64,000 nucleotides of DNA from Costus lasius (lineage: Eukaryota; Streptophyta; Magnoliopsida; Zingiberales; Costaceae): contig CM050448.1 of NCBI GenBank assembly GCA_027563935.2, positions 66,659,843 through 66,723,842 on the forward strand, given 5' to 3'. This document shows, piece after piece, positions 43,876 to 54,358 of this stretch (position 1 is the stretch's first letter; every line of letters begins with the position of its first letter). The position numbers were made by a program, and so were the translations under genes. The notes beneath the pieces were generated by a model. The model did not search any database. It was not told the DNA's origin and saw only the letters and a program-made list of their open reading frames with translations.

Positions 43876-45028
43876 CTTATTTCGAAGGTGTTTCCTGGAA
43901 GAGGAAATTCATGATGGTCTTTCCCACTATCATTCTTCTCCTTATGGAGGGCATGCCAGCACATCAAAGATAGCATTCAAAATTCTCCAGTCAGGATTCT
44001 ATTGGCCAACAATTTTTCGTGATGCTAGGAAATTTATCCAATCATGTGATAAATGCCAGCGAGCTGGTAATATCACTAGAAAAGATGAACTTCCTTAACA
44101 TGGGATTTTGGAAGTCAAAATTTTTGATGTCTGAGGAATTGATTTTATGGGCCCATTCCCTACGTCTTGTGGAAAAAAAATATATCCTTCTTTGTGTTGA
44201 TTATGTATCCAAATGGGTTGAAGCAACTGCTAAGGCCGCTAACGATTCACGTGTTGTAGTAAGGTTATTTAAGAAGATAATTTTTCCAAGATTTGATGTC
44301 CCTAGAGTTCTGATCAGTGACGGAGTTTCTCATTTCATTGAAAATAAGCTTGAGTCATTGTTAAGGAAATATAGAGTACATCATAAAATTGCTACACCGT
44401 ATCACCTCAGACTAGTGGGCAAGCTGAAGTTTCGAATCGAGAAATTAAGAGGATACTTGAAAAGACTGTGTCAGGTGCAAGGAAGGATTGTGCGCTGAAG
44501 CTTGATGATGCTTTTTGGGCTTATAGGACGGCTTTCAAAACTCCCCTGGGCATGTCCCCGTTCCAAATTGTTTATGGCAAATCTTACCTTTTAACTGTGG
44601 AACTTGAGCACAGAGCTTACTGGGTAGTGAAAAAGCTAAACTATGACCTAAAGAGTGCTGAAGAGAGAAGAAAATTTCAATTGAATGAATTAGATGAAAT
44701 CAGGAATTTGGCTTACGAAAATTCTCGCATATACAAAGAAAACGCTAAAAAGTGGCATGATCAGCGGATTTCAAGGAAGGAATTTTTTGAAGGAGATAAA
44801 GTTTTACTATATAACTCGCGTCTCAGGCTATTTCCAGGGAAATTAAGGAGCCGCTGGTCGGGACCTTATACTGTTCAAAAAGTATTCCCATATGGTACAG
44901 TGCAGATATCAAGAGAAGGACAAGAAAGTTTCAAAGTGAACAGGCAACGTTCGAAGTATTATTTTGAAGAGGAACAAGTTGAAGAAGAAGTGTGTTTGAT
45001 TCTCTCTAATCCATCAGGAGAACTCTAA
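43876..45028 (+). pseudogene. Element D integrase
   Basis: The zinc-binding HHCC domain is readable in broken frames (GLSHYHSSPYGGHAS, FYWPTIFRDARKFIQSCDKC). The catalytic core has [41 protein letters not shown] with the second Asp, and after a frameshift near 44400 [19 protein letters not shown] with the catalytic Glu. A long open end (44468-45028) carries [40 protein letters not shown] and [19 protein letters not shown], the usual C-terminal DNA-binding part. Integrase would join the element to host DNA. Stops near 44097 and 44131 inactivate it. Confidence 0.86.
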
Positions 45029-45038
45029 ACATTGTTTT

Positions 45039-45083
45039 GGTCAAGCTAAGGACCTTAAATAAGCGCTATTTGGTAGGCAACTC
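45039..45083 (+). other. Post-polyprotein hairpin motif, element D copy
   Basis: GGTCAAGCTAAGGACCTTAAA then AAGCGCTATTTGGTAGGCAACTCA, eleven bases after the integrase stop. The stem seen in C is partly decayed here. Confidence 0.65.
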
Positions 45084-45972
45084 ATATTTCTGATTTTTAT
45101 TCTTCTAGTTTATCTTGATTTAATTTTGCCTTGGAGTATTCGGTAATATAGAGTTTTAATTTTGAGTAGCTTTGTTTGTAGGAAATTTTGAAGAGATCTT
45201 GTGAAGGAAAGGAATGATGAACAAGAGAGTTATGGATGATATAGTGCATTGCTCTAGAATTGTAAAAAACAATTGAAGCAAATCTTTGTGAGTATGGTAA
45301 ACTTTGATTTAAATGATGAAACCTGATGGTATTTGATGTTTGAAAGTTGATTACCATGTAAAACTTGAATATCTTTGATATGGTAATTTTCGGATTTTTC
45401 TGAGTTGTATTTCATATTTTTGATATAACTGTACAGGGTTTCGCCAATAATATAGAGGGAACTCTCGCAAAATTTTTTCTGAAATCTTTCATTGAATTAA
45501 TGTTTATACAAATGCATCAAATTAAGTCTAGGGTATCCATTTTCATATTTTGCTAGTCCTTCAAAGTTTCATAGATTTGATTTTTGAATGTTTAAGATTG
45601 TTAAGGATTAATCAGATTCATTTTATCCTTGATTTTGAACTTAGAAAGCATTTTGGGCATTTAATTTGATAACTTAGAGAGTTTTTGAGATTTCATGAAA
45701 ACTTAAATTGTTGAGTAAGATCAATTCTGGTATTGATAAAGTTTACATAAGAATTGTTGAATGTTTAAACAATATGTGCATAATGATCCTGGTACTTTAT
45801 GTTTAATTTATTTTTCTTTGGTTTAATTGTGATTTTTATGGATAGAAATTTGGTGATTTATATATTTAACCTGAGATTTGCTCCAACTCCTCTGGTAGCA
45901 TAATCTAAGGTTATGGGTTGACACTAGCCAGCTTTCTCATGAAGAAAAAAAAAGTGTGACTCCTCTACTTGG

Positions 45973-45993
45973 CACTGCGTAAAATTGGCAGTG
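45973..45993 (+). other. CACTGC/GCAGTG hairpin, element D
   Basis: CACTGC, a nine-base loop GTAAAATTG, then GCAGTG, preceded by TGACTCCTCTACTTGG as in A. Confidence 0.65.
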
Positions 45994-46472
45994 GTACCGA
46001 AGACATGAGTTGAAGTCTGAATAAAATAAATGGAGAAAAGCGAAAGCTGTGGGCTTGGTGGAAAATTCCTCTAACTTAAGATTAAGACCATGAGTTAAAT
46101 TATGCTGTTATGTAGCATACTTTGAACAATGTTATGATATATAACAGTTTAAAGACCAAATTGCATTAAAAATCTCTTATATATAGTTTCACCAAATGGA
46201 CTTGAAGTAAATCTTTATCTATTGATCAAGGCAGATTTATTAAACCAAAAAAGTATTTTATTTTAGATATGTGTTGAATGAACATTATAACATGACTTGT
46301 GAATTTTATCTTTCTTGGATTGTGAATTCTTGACAGCTTGTCTCTACTGTGATTTCTCTTAAATGATCTAAGTTCTGATAAGCTGCTTGCCTGAAATGCA
46401 GACTAAGGACTTTATTGATGGTAAAACTGATGAGCATTCCTTATATTTACATTCTTTATTCATATTGATGTA

Positions 46473-46490
46473 TTGCTTGAGGACAAGCAA
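46473..46490 (+). other. TTGCTTG-AGGA-CAAGCAA hairpin, element D
   Basis: Perfect seven-pair stem, 21 bp before the 3' LTR, identical to that of A. Confidence 0.8.
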
Positions 46491-46511
46491 AATTCTAAGT
46501 CTAGTGTATTT

Positions 46512-47982
46512 TGATACATTGCATTTACACCATGTTTTTGCCTATATTTTAGATCATATTTTGAGCTTATTTGCATGATTTTGTGCTCATTTCGGTATTT
46601 TTACTTTACTTTGCACAGAATCTTCACTTTTTTTGGTTTTTATGAAAATGTAGGTAAAATCACCCAAAAATGAAGTATTTCACAAGTTTTGAAGCCAAAG
46701 CATGATTCCTGAGGAGATCACGAGCTTACACGTCGAATTTGGAGTTGAAATAGTGGAGAATGCAAGAATTACAGCCTTCGCTGTAATTCTGGGTCTGCCG
46801 TAATTTTGAGTTCGAGCGATGGGCGGAAAAATGGCTAAGTATAGATATGCATAGAAACTTTCACGGGTGAAACCGTAAATCCATTACGGGCCGTGAATGT
46901 TTCTGTGACATAAGTGATATACACACAGAAAGAATCACGGCCGTGGCCGTGAACACGTTACGGACCGTAAAAACGTCCACCCGACGAGTTTTTAACTCTA
47001 TTCTCCACCGATTCGAACCGGATTTGATCCAAACCTTGCAGAACCATTCCTTGATGAATTCCAAACTGGTCCAACCATAAAAGATCCGATTTTTCAAGGA
47101 AAAGAGGGCTTTTTTTAGACGAACACAAGCGGTGGCGGCGACAAGGGCGAAAGTTGATTTCCAAGCGAAATTCCGACGAGATTTCACACAAAAGCGACGA
47201 TTGATCGACTCTTCTTCATTTCTAGATCGAGGGGAAGCGATTTTTATTGTTGTCTTAGTGAATTCTTGTGATTTTTCTACTAGATCTATGCTTTTTCATC
47301 ACTTAAACATGTATTTCCTTAAAAACATGAGTGAGTAGATTACTGTTTCGGGATTTAGGGCTTAGCCCGCTAACTTTTATGAATTAATCTTTATTCATAC
47401 TCTTTTTATACGAAATTATTATCATGATTTGACTGCGATTGCATTTATTTCGTGATATACCTTGGCCACGTATAATTGCGTCTTAGACGTTGCGAGAAGA
47501 ACCGAGAGGTGAATCGCAACGTCCGATCTATTTTAGTTGAACCTTCGAATCCAACAAAAGAGTAGATTGGATTCATCAGAAGGATTTAACAGCTTTTCAT
47601 AGAACTTAATGGGTTTAGTTAGGTTAACTGTCACGAGAGAAGGGAGTTAACTTAATTAAGCACCGTATTACACTCCGAGAGGAGGTGATATGTACATTAG
47701 GAAAAGCTCCTTTCATGATAGATGTTTTCTATTTATTGAGTAACCTATATAAGATTCATAATAGTTAGTGTGGTGAAACCCAGAAATCCCGATTCTCTTA
47801 GAACTTGAACCCTCTAAAAGCTGCTTTTGAATTGTTCGTACTTAGAAGTTCTTCACCATAGCATACTTGGTTTGCTTAGATTCAAACAAGTCAAGAAGTC
47901 AGTACTTAACTACGTAGTCCTCGTTGGGAATGATAATCTTTTTATTACTTTGATAATTTCATGCACTTGCGGAAGCCTATCA
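46512..47982 (+). repeat. Element D 3' LTR
   Basis: 1471 bp, starting TGATACATTGCA. It contains the stem-loop array at 47486-47687, in which GACGTTGCG pairs perfectly with CGCAACGTC. Confidence 0.93.
47486..47687 (+). other. Stem-loop array in element D 3' LTR
   Basis: The same four stems as in the 5' LTR. Stem 1 is nine perfect pairs. Stem 2 keeps GAATCCAA/TTGGATTC although its loop has changed to CAAAAGAGTAGA, and gains CCTTC/GAAGG outside. Stem 4 loop is GAGA. Confidence 0.75.
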
Positions 47983-47987
47983 GATAT

Positions 47988-49648
47988 ACTATGCCAGCTA
48001 CATTTTAGACGAAGCTCAAATCAACTACGCGACAACAGAAAAGGAGCTCTTATCCATCGTTTTTGCGTTTGACAAATTTCGTTCTTACTTGATTAATTCC
48101 AAAGTTATTGTTTATACAGACCACGTAGCAATCAAGTATTTGATGAGTAAGATAGACGCAAAGCCACGACTAATACGATGGATACTTCTCCTTCAAGCAT
48201 TTGATTTTGAAATAAGAGATAAGAAGGGAGCTGAAAATGTGGTGGCTGACCATTTGTCATGTTTGCTTCTGGATAAAGAAAGTGATGTTTCTAATGATTT
48301 GGAAATTCATGATACATTTCCTAAGGAGAATTTATTGAGAATTGCTATGCAAGATGCACCCTGGTACTCTGATTTCGTTAACTATTTAGCATATGATATT
48401 TTTCCACCTGATATGTCATTTCAATGAAAAAAGAAGTTCTTATCCAATGTACGACATTTTTACTAGGATGATCCATATCTTTTTTGGCGATGCGCTGACA
48501 AACTTTTTTGACAATGTGTACCCGAGGATGATGTTCCTGATATTCTTAAGCACTGTCATTCTTCCCCTTATGGAGGTTATGCCAGCGCTACAAAAACTGC
48601 ATTCAAGGTACTATTATCTGGATTAAACTGGCCCAGTATTTTTAAAGATGCACGAAATTTTATTCTGACCTATGATAGTTGCCAAGGAAGTCGCAACATT
48701 TCAAAACGCGATGAACTTCCCTTACATAATATTTTAGAAGTCAAATTATTCGATGTGTGGGGAATAGATTTTATGGGACCATTCCCATCCTCCTGTGGAA
48801 ACAAGTACATCTTGGTGGCTGTCGACTACGTATCAAAGTGGGTAGAAGCTTCAGCCGCACCGACCAATGACTCTAAAGTTGTGATACGGATGCTGGAGAA
48901 GACTATCTTTCCAAGATTTGGCATGCCGCAGGTGCTGATAAGCGATGGAGGATCGCATTTTATTGAATAGAGATTTGCCGCTCTACTGAAAAAGTATGGG
49001 GTGTATCACAAAATTGCAACGCCATATCACCCCCAGACTAGTGGTCAAGTCGAGGTAACAAATCGTGAGCTGAAGAGAATTTTAGAGCGCACGGTTTCGA
49101 CTTCGAGAACAGATTGGGCTCTTAAATTGGATGATGCTCTCTGGGCCTATCGAACTGCTTTCAAGACTCCTATAAGAATGTCTCCATTTCAGATGATATA
49201 TGGGAAGTCTTGTCACCTTCCAGTCGAGCTTGAACATAGGGCATTCTCGGCGATAAGAGCTTTAAACTATGATTTCAAGACAGCAAGTGAGAAGAGAATA
49301 TTGGATCTGAACGAATTGGACGAGATACGACTAGAGGTGTATGAAAATGCAAAAATTTATAAGGAATGGACCAAAAGGTTTCACGACAAACGTATAATGC
49401 ACACGGAATTTGAAGTCGGAGATTTGGTCCTACTTTTTAATTCAAGGCTCAAATTATTTCCTGGAAAGTTTTGATCTAGATGGATTCGTCCGTATGTTGT
49501 AAAGAAGGTCTATCCATACGGTATGATTGATATCTATAGTGATTAATCCGGAACGTTCAAAGTCAATGGGCAACGTCTGAAGCCTTATCTTTTCCATTCG
49601 CCAATTGAAAAGGGAGTTTCCTTACTCCTCTCTAACCCTTTTACATGA
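47988..49648 (+). pseudogene. pol: Element C RNase H and integrase
   Basis: Resumes at [20 protein letters not shown] after D. RNase H continues with [20 protein letters not shown] and [12 protein letters not shown]. Integrase has [12 protein letters not shown] but TYDSCQGS, where the first Cys of the zinc-binding CX2C pair is Tyr. The core reads [33 protein letters not shown], then a stop, and [20 protein letters not shown], so all three D, D, E positions are visible. The C-terminal part has [20 protein letters not shown] and [16 protein letters not shown]. Stops occur near 48425, 48462, 48510, 48968, 49472 and 49544. Confidence 0.88.
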
Positions 49649-49664
49649 TCGCGGATCTTTCTAT

Positions 49665-49709
49665 CGAGCTACTAACGTTAAACAAGCGCTTCTTGGGAGG
49701 CAACCCAAG
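49665..49709 (+). other. Post-polyprotein hairpin, element C copy
   Basis: GAGCTACTAACGTTAAACA, then AAGCGCTT, then CTTGGG-AGGCAA-CCCAAG: a perfect six-pair stem with a six-base loop, 17 bases after the pol stop. Confidence 0.8.
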
Positions 49710-51110
49710 TACTTCATTTTTTTGATTTTAATTAGTTATTTTGGACGAGTGTTATTTCATTTCTATTTCAGGTTTATTAAGGTTCATGATTAGCTATTCG
49801 TTCAAGAAAATATATATACAGGTGTAGCCATAATATTCAATATGGCTATAAAGAGGTTGCATAACTTGCGGACCGTGTTTGGGAAGACAACCGTGGCAAT
49901 CAAATTCCACGAGCAAAAAGGATTTATGGGCACCCCCGAATCTGCGCCGTCCTCCTTCAATCTGATAAGAGATCGGTGCCGCTCACTAGTTTAAATGGAA
50001 AACGCCGCCGCCCTCTTTAATTCACAACCTTTAATCTGCCGCAACCCGTCTTAAATCCAGCACCGACCGCTTCATCCTCACTCAAAAATCATCCACCCTC
50101 CTTCAATCCGAGTAAAAACCTACTATCGCACGCTTAAATCATCTGCCCTCCTTCACTCTGAGACTACCGCTGACCTCTCCAGATTCAACCGAAACAGCAC
50201 CGCCCTCTCCAATATGCAACGTTGACACTGCACAAACTCTGCCGTCGGCTTCAAGTCTCAATCGACAGCTGCTGCCGCCCTCTTTAATGCAGGATGAAGA
50301 TCCAGCGAGACCTATCTTCATCCGACTTCAAAGCGGCGCCCCTGCTTCCTGCTTCAACTGAGAACGGTGACTCCAAACTGCAGCTGCCCTTTCCTCTTCT
50401 GCCATTACCAAATCACACAGACTTCTTCTGCCATCACTCTTTCAATCAAACCTGAAGCCGTCGCCCTCTTCAATCCTTCTTAAAGTCGCCGCCAGCTTCA
50501 ATGGAAAACGTCCGCCGCTCTCTTCAATGACATTAATCCACTGCCATCTTCAAGCTTCAATTAACGACATCAATAGTAAATCTGCCTCCGCCGTTCACTA
50601 ATTTCTGGAGTTATGGCGGCGACGATTATTCTTCAATCATCCGCTCGTCATTAATCAACGCGGTTCTTCCAGTTCTGACCTGCAAGCAGCCACTCCCATC
50701 TCTGGTGCGTTAGCCTGGAGCCGTTCGTTGTTTTTTTTCCAAACCTTATTGCGGGGAAATTGATTAGCAGAGCCGCTTCTATCTTCTGTCTGTTGAAATC
50801 ACGCTGCTAAACACTATTTTTACCTCTCTACGCTCCGCCTGATCGAGGGCAACCTCTTCTCGTCGCTCACCTCCAAGTTGTAGATCTTCTTTGTTCTCCT
50901 GCCGAGACTGATTTCCTGCTCAGCCTCTCTGACAGCAACTGGAATTGTCCACTACCACAGTCGTCCAGCCATCAACATCCTTCATCTGCTGATTTGATTA
51001 CACCATGCTGCTTTACATCCACGCGCTACACAAAAGCTCTCGGCAGTCTTCTAGGTTCTCATTTGGTTTTTGCTGCTGCTTTCTCTTGATTCCAATCTAC
51101 TGCTTCTACA
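49710..51110 (+). other. Leader between pol and ORF1 of element C
   Basis: It begins with a decayed palindrome, TAGCCATA/TATGGCTA (49825-49848). From 49900 it becomes rich in degenerate CCGCCCTCTTCAAT-like words (for example near 49990, 50195 and 50275) with no fixed period. No gene. It corresponds to the C-rich leader of B and the intron-containing leader of A. Confidence 0.6.
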
Positions 51111-52616
51111 ATGGCCCCAAAGCAAAAAATCGGAGCCCGAAAGTCTACTATGCATGTACCTGCTACTCCCTTCCGCCAGCCTGCTTCTTCTACTGTTCCA
51201 CCCTCTTCGTCAGACGCTGCACTGAGGCCACATGCTATCTTCGGATTTCCCATGAGAAATGCTTTCCAAGTACACAAGTGCAGTCAAATTCTTCAGCGCA
51301 AGATAATACATACACGTTATCTAGACAGATTTGCTATGGGCACTCTAGTTTTTTCTGATGACATTGAATGGATGTTTGACCAGATCGGATGGCACCAGTT
51401 CATCCACATGACTCAGCCACATATATTTCCCTATGCTTTGAGTTGTTTAGTTCTTTGGAGGTACACCTGAACTCCAACGATGATGATGATATTGGGCACA
51501 TCACATTTACATTGGGCGAAGCGGAGCATAGCCTTGATCTTATGCAGCTTAACCGTATCTTCGGCTTTCCTCTGCATGCACCACATCAACCACCATTTGA
51601 GTACAAGGAGCACGAGTTTTGGGCATCCATTAGCAGCGATGTCTCATATTCTGCCAGCTCTGCCCGTGTGAGCAGTATTATCAACCCCATTCTTCGCTAT
51701 GTCAACCTCTTTCTGGCTCATACTATTTTTGGACGGGGCGAGAACGATGGCATGGTGCGTCAGGGAGAGGTACTTATGGGCCATGCCCCATTCCTTTTAA
51801 TTAAATACTGGCTACTTTTTGGTTAAACAATTATTGAAAGTCTCCCGAGCCAGTAAGGGACAGATAGTTATGGGAGGATTGGTCACTGTTATTGATCTTG
51901 CTGTTGGCATCGACCTGAGTGGCATGGAGATAGCCACTGGCAGCACATGCCTGGACCACGATTCTTATCTATCTATGCGCATGATCATCAAAATAGGAGA
52001 CTCCTACTTCCTCTTCTTCAGAGACGGGATACAGCCTATGCCTCTTCCATGCCAAGACCGCACCACAATCAGAAACAGGAGCAATTGGAAGATACGCCCT
52101 ATTACTGCTTCCACCACTACAGCTGCTGCGAGTGTACCGCCATTGAGTTTCATGCCACCTTCCTCCTCGGCCGGATTCTTTGCTTTTACAGGTCAGTATT
52201 CCACCTCCTCTTCCAATGTTGAATCACTTATCAAACAACTGTTAGAAGAACAACAAAGGCAAGGGGAGTATCTGCAACAAATGTTTTTACACATGGAGGA
52301 AGGACAACATGAGATCTGCCAAGAACTGTCCCACCAGAGTTCCAGACTTGAGAGGATGGCTACTGAGTAGAACCGCCAGGGGAAGTTCCTGACTACTCTC
52401 TGGACTTCCTTTAGTGAGCTGCGGGCCACACTATTACCTGAGCAGGACGAGGAGCCCGAGATACCCGGTGATGGCGACGACGATGACGAGGACCCAGAGG
52501 AGGAGGAGGTTGAGATCAGTTCTGACACAGATGGAGAGGACAGATTCAGTGAGTTTCTGCACCCATATCTCCAAATTTTGAGATCGTTCGTTGCTATGCA
52601 TAGGGACTATGCATAA
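51111..52616 (+). pseudogene. Element C ATHILA ORF1-type gene
   Basis: The most complete ORF1 here. From ATG at 51111: MAPKQKIGARKSTMHVPATP, IIHTRYLDRFAMGTLVF, DDIEWMFDQIGWHQFIHMTQ, frameshift near 51440, ELFSSLEVHL, HITFTLGEAEHSLDLMQLNR, IFGFPLHAP, LRYVNLFLAHTIFGRGENDG, frameshift near 51820, VKQLLKVSRASKGQIVMGGL, MRMIIKIGDSYFLFF, a Ser/Thr/Pro linker, LIKQLLEEQQRQGEYLQQMF (likely coiled coil), a stop at 52368, then an acidic Asp/Glu tail to 52616. The type is ATHILA ORF1; function unknown. No membrane span is evident. Confidence 0.8.
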
Positions 52617-52739
52617 TTCAAGACTGGGAGATAGAGGGTTTTCACATCTGTGTTACTCTGTTTTGTTATGCACTCTATTTTTGTAGTAACTTTTAACTTA
52701 TTGTGATGGATGATTACAACACTTTATTTGGTAAGTGGT

Positions 52740-53440
52740 GTAGTTTGATACAAGCTAACGCTCCACCGTAGTAGGGGAGTCATAACAGTTGTCATTGGGT
52801 ATATCATGAACCTGTGAGAGGTTCAATAAGCCAATAGAGGATTTGCCCCTTCCTTGCGAGGAAGCTTGATGTCCATGGCACCCCTATATGGTTGCATGAC
52901 TGGAAGTGTATGGTCATACCCAAGTGAGAACCTAATGTAGTCATGACCATTTGATTGGGTTAAACAAGTGTAACACACTTGTCCAATGTGGACAACAGCC
53001 TGGCACAAGGACTAGAGTGTACATGCACTTTATCGTAGTTTTAAGAGATGTCGATGATGACTCCATTCCGAGGACTTGGGTAGCAATGATGTACTGCTAG
53101 GTGCCACTCATTTCTTGTGATGACTTGAGATTATCACTGCCATCGTTTGAGGAACCTATAGGGTTGTACACCTAGACACTCGAGATCTCGTATTGATCGA
53201 ATTGCCTATGATCGAGTCATTTGGTTGATTCGGATCAGTTTGGGAGTCTTATACATCGTGGATGTGTCTGATGAGTTGGAGATGATCACATGGAGTGAAG
53301 TAATGTTTTGACATTAGTTGACCCCGGTTGACCCTGGTTGACCTTCGAGTGACCAAATTTGACCATGATGGACTAGGTCTGGTCGATGGGTCAAATGTTG
53401 TAGCGTCAGATTTATTCGGATGCTATTTGCGACTTGATTT
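52740..53440 (+). repeat. Truncated copia-type LTR related to G
   Basis: It shares with solo LTR G the order of several words: GAAGTGTATGGTCATACCCA, ACACACTTGTCCAATG, GATGTACTGCTAGGTGCCACTC, GAACCTATAGGGTTGTACACC. The G counterparts are near 26478, 26545, 26680 and 26745. Start and end cannot be fixed and no target duplication was found. TTGACC is repeated at 53318-53346. Confidence 0.5.
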
Positions 53441-53452
53441 AAACATAACTAG

Positions 53453-53560
53453 AGGGGCCCATGACTTAAGCGCTAAAATAAATATTTATATTCAGTTTTA
53501 TGCGCAACTTAAGTCATGGGGACCACCCACAACTTAAGTAAATATTTATATTCAGTTTGT
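53453..53560. repeat. Overlapping inverted and direct repeat
   Basis: CCATGACTTAAG (53459-53470) and CTTAAGTCATGG (53508-53519) are exact reverse complements. TAAATATTTATATTCAGTTT occurs at 53479 and 53539, a 60-bp period. A third, diverged CTTAAGTTACAGGGCCC follows at 53568. Confidence 0.85.
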
Positions 53561-54211
53561 TCATAACTTAAGTTACAGGGCCCACTCTACAACTCTAAAT
53601 GGGGCCTAGGCGCATGAGACTTGATGAATTTCGAAGCAAAGAGGGGTAATGGTCAACTGTAACAACGGGAAACAGGCAAAAAATAGTAGTGGATGGCATC
53701 GAGATACACGCCTAAGTCGTGTGGCTTTAAGATTCATGAAATGTTGATTAGGTTACCTAGATTAGATTTCAGGATGAGGTAGAAAATGGGTGAAAGGAGA
53801 ACCCAAAATTTAGATTTTATGATTATGGTGTGCTATTGAGCTAGTAGTGGACTTGTCCAACTAGGTTAGATACTAAGTATGTATAACATGTTTATAATCC
53901 GACTCAATCTAATTATTTTGGGATCTGTTTATAACTCGAACATCATTGTAGATGACTCAAACCCACCTAACTGTGTTGAGTTGGGTTGGGTTAGGTTGAC
54001 GGATCATATCAATTTTTGCTGACCCTACTCTAGACCCATTTAAACATACATACATCCACAAATTTTATGCACATCTATTTATTATTATTGAAACAAATGT
54101 TATCAATTATTCACATAAAATTCCTTTGATTTCTCACCCTGCTAATTTATAACCTCATTCCACCATTTTTCTTCCTAAGAATGAAAGAAAGTTTGTGGAT
54201 AGAAAAGTATT
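53561..54211. other. Non-coding stretch
   Basis: AT-rich intergenic-type sequence with no gene or repeat boundary recognised. Confidence 0.4.
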
Positions 54212-54325
54212 ATAATATATATATATATATATATATACATGTATATACATGTATATATACATGTATATATATACATGTATATACATGTATATATACATGT
54301 ATATATATACATGTATATATACATG

Positions 54326-54357
<32 letters not shown>

Positions 54358-54358
54358 A
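54212..54358. repeat. (TA)n and TACATGTATA microsatellite
   Basis: TA repeats enclose about eight palindromic TACATGTA words at 10- to 16-bp spacing. The open frames of Tyr, Ile and His on both strands are artefacts of it. Confidence 0.95.

Larger units (their letters stand above)
45084..46511 (+). other. Element D 3' non-coding region
   Basis: AT-rich, no gene. It carries the CACTGC/GCAGTG and TTGCTTG hairpins. An ORF1 gene, expected here by comparison with A and C, is missing without trace. Confidence 0.7.
38483..47982 (+). mobile_element. Element D: Athila-like gypsy with gag, pro, pol; no ORF1
   Basis: 9.5 kb, flanked by GATAT (38478-38482 and 47983-47987), inserted in the RNase H codons of C between HAI and YYAS. 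LTRs of 1451 and 1471 bp start TGATRCRTTGCA and end CTATCA. The tRNA-Asp primer site TGGCGCCGTTGCCGGGGA is intact. Gag, protease, reverse transcriptase, a shortened RNase H and integrase follow in gypsy order. After the post-stop hairpin there are 1.4 kb of non-coding DNA and no ORF1. Stops and frameshifts in gag, reverse transcriptase and integrase make it inactive. Confidence 0.94.
21880..52700 (+). mobile_element. Element C: Athila-like gypsy with gag, pro, pol and ORF1, split by three insertions
   Basis: Begins TGATGTCTCG immediately after the codons for ILL of the copia reverse transcriptase. Order: 5' LTR, primer site, gag (interrupted by solo LTR G), protease (interrupted by E), reverse transcriptase (interrupted by D), RNase H and integrase, post-stop hairpin, C/T-rich leader, ORF1. 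Each interruption has a matching target duplication and the reading resumes in register on the far side, so the pieces belong to one element. No 3' LTR was found; the right end is uncertain and probably truncated near 52700. Many stops. Confidence 0.88.

Noticed and set aside
51111..52616. ORF1 as a retroviral envelope gene
   Set aside because: No signal peptide, cleavage site or membrane span is visible; only ATHILA ORF1-type blocks are supported.
52617..53640. 3' LTR of element C
   Set aside because: No sequence matching the C 5' LTR start (TGATGTCTCG) or its end is present; the region instead resembles copia-type LTR G.
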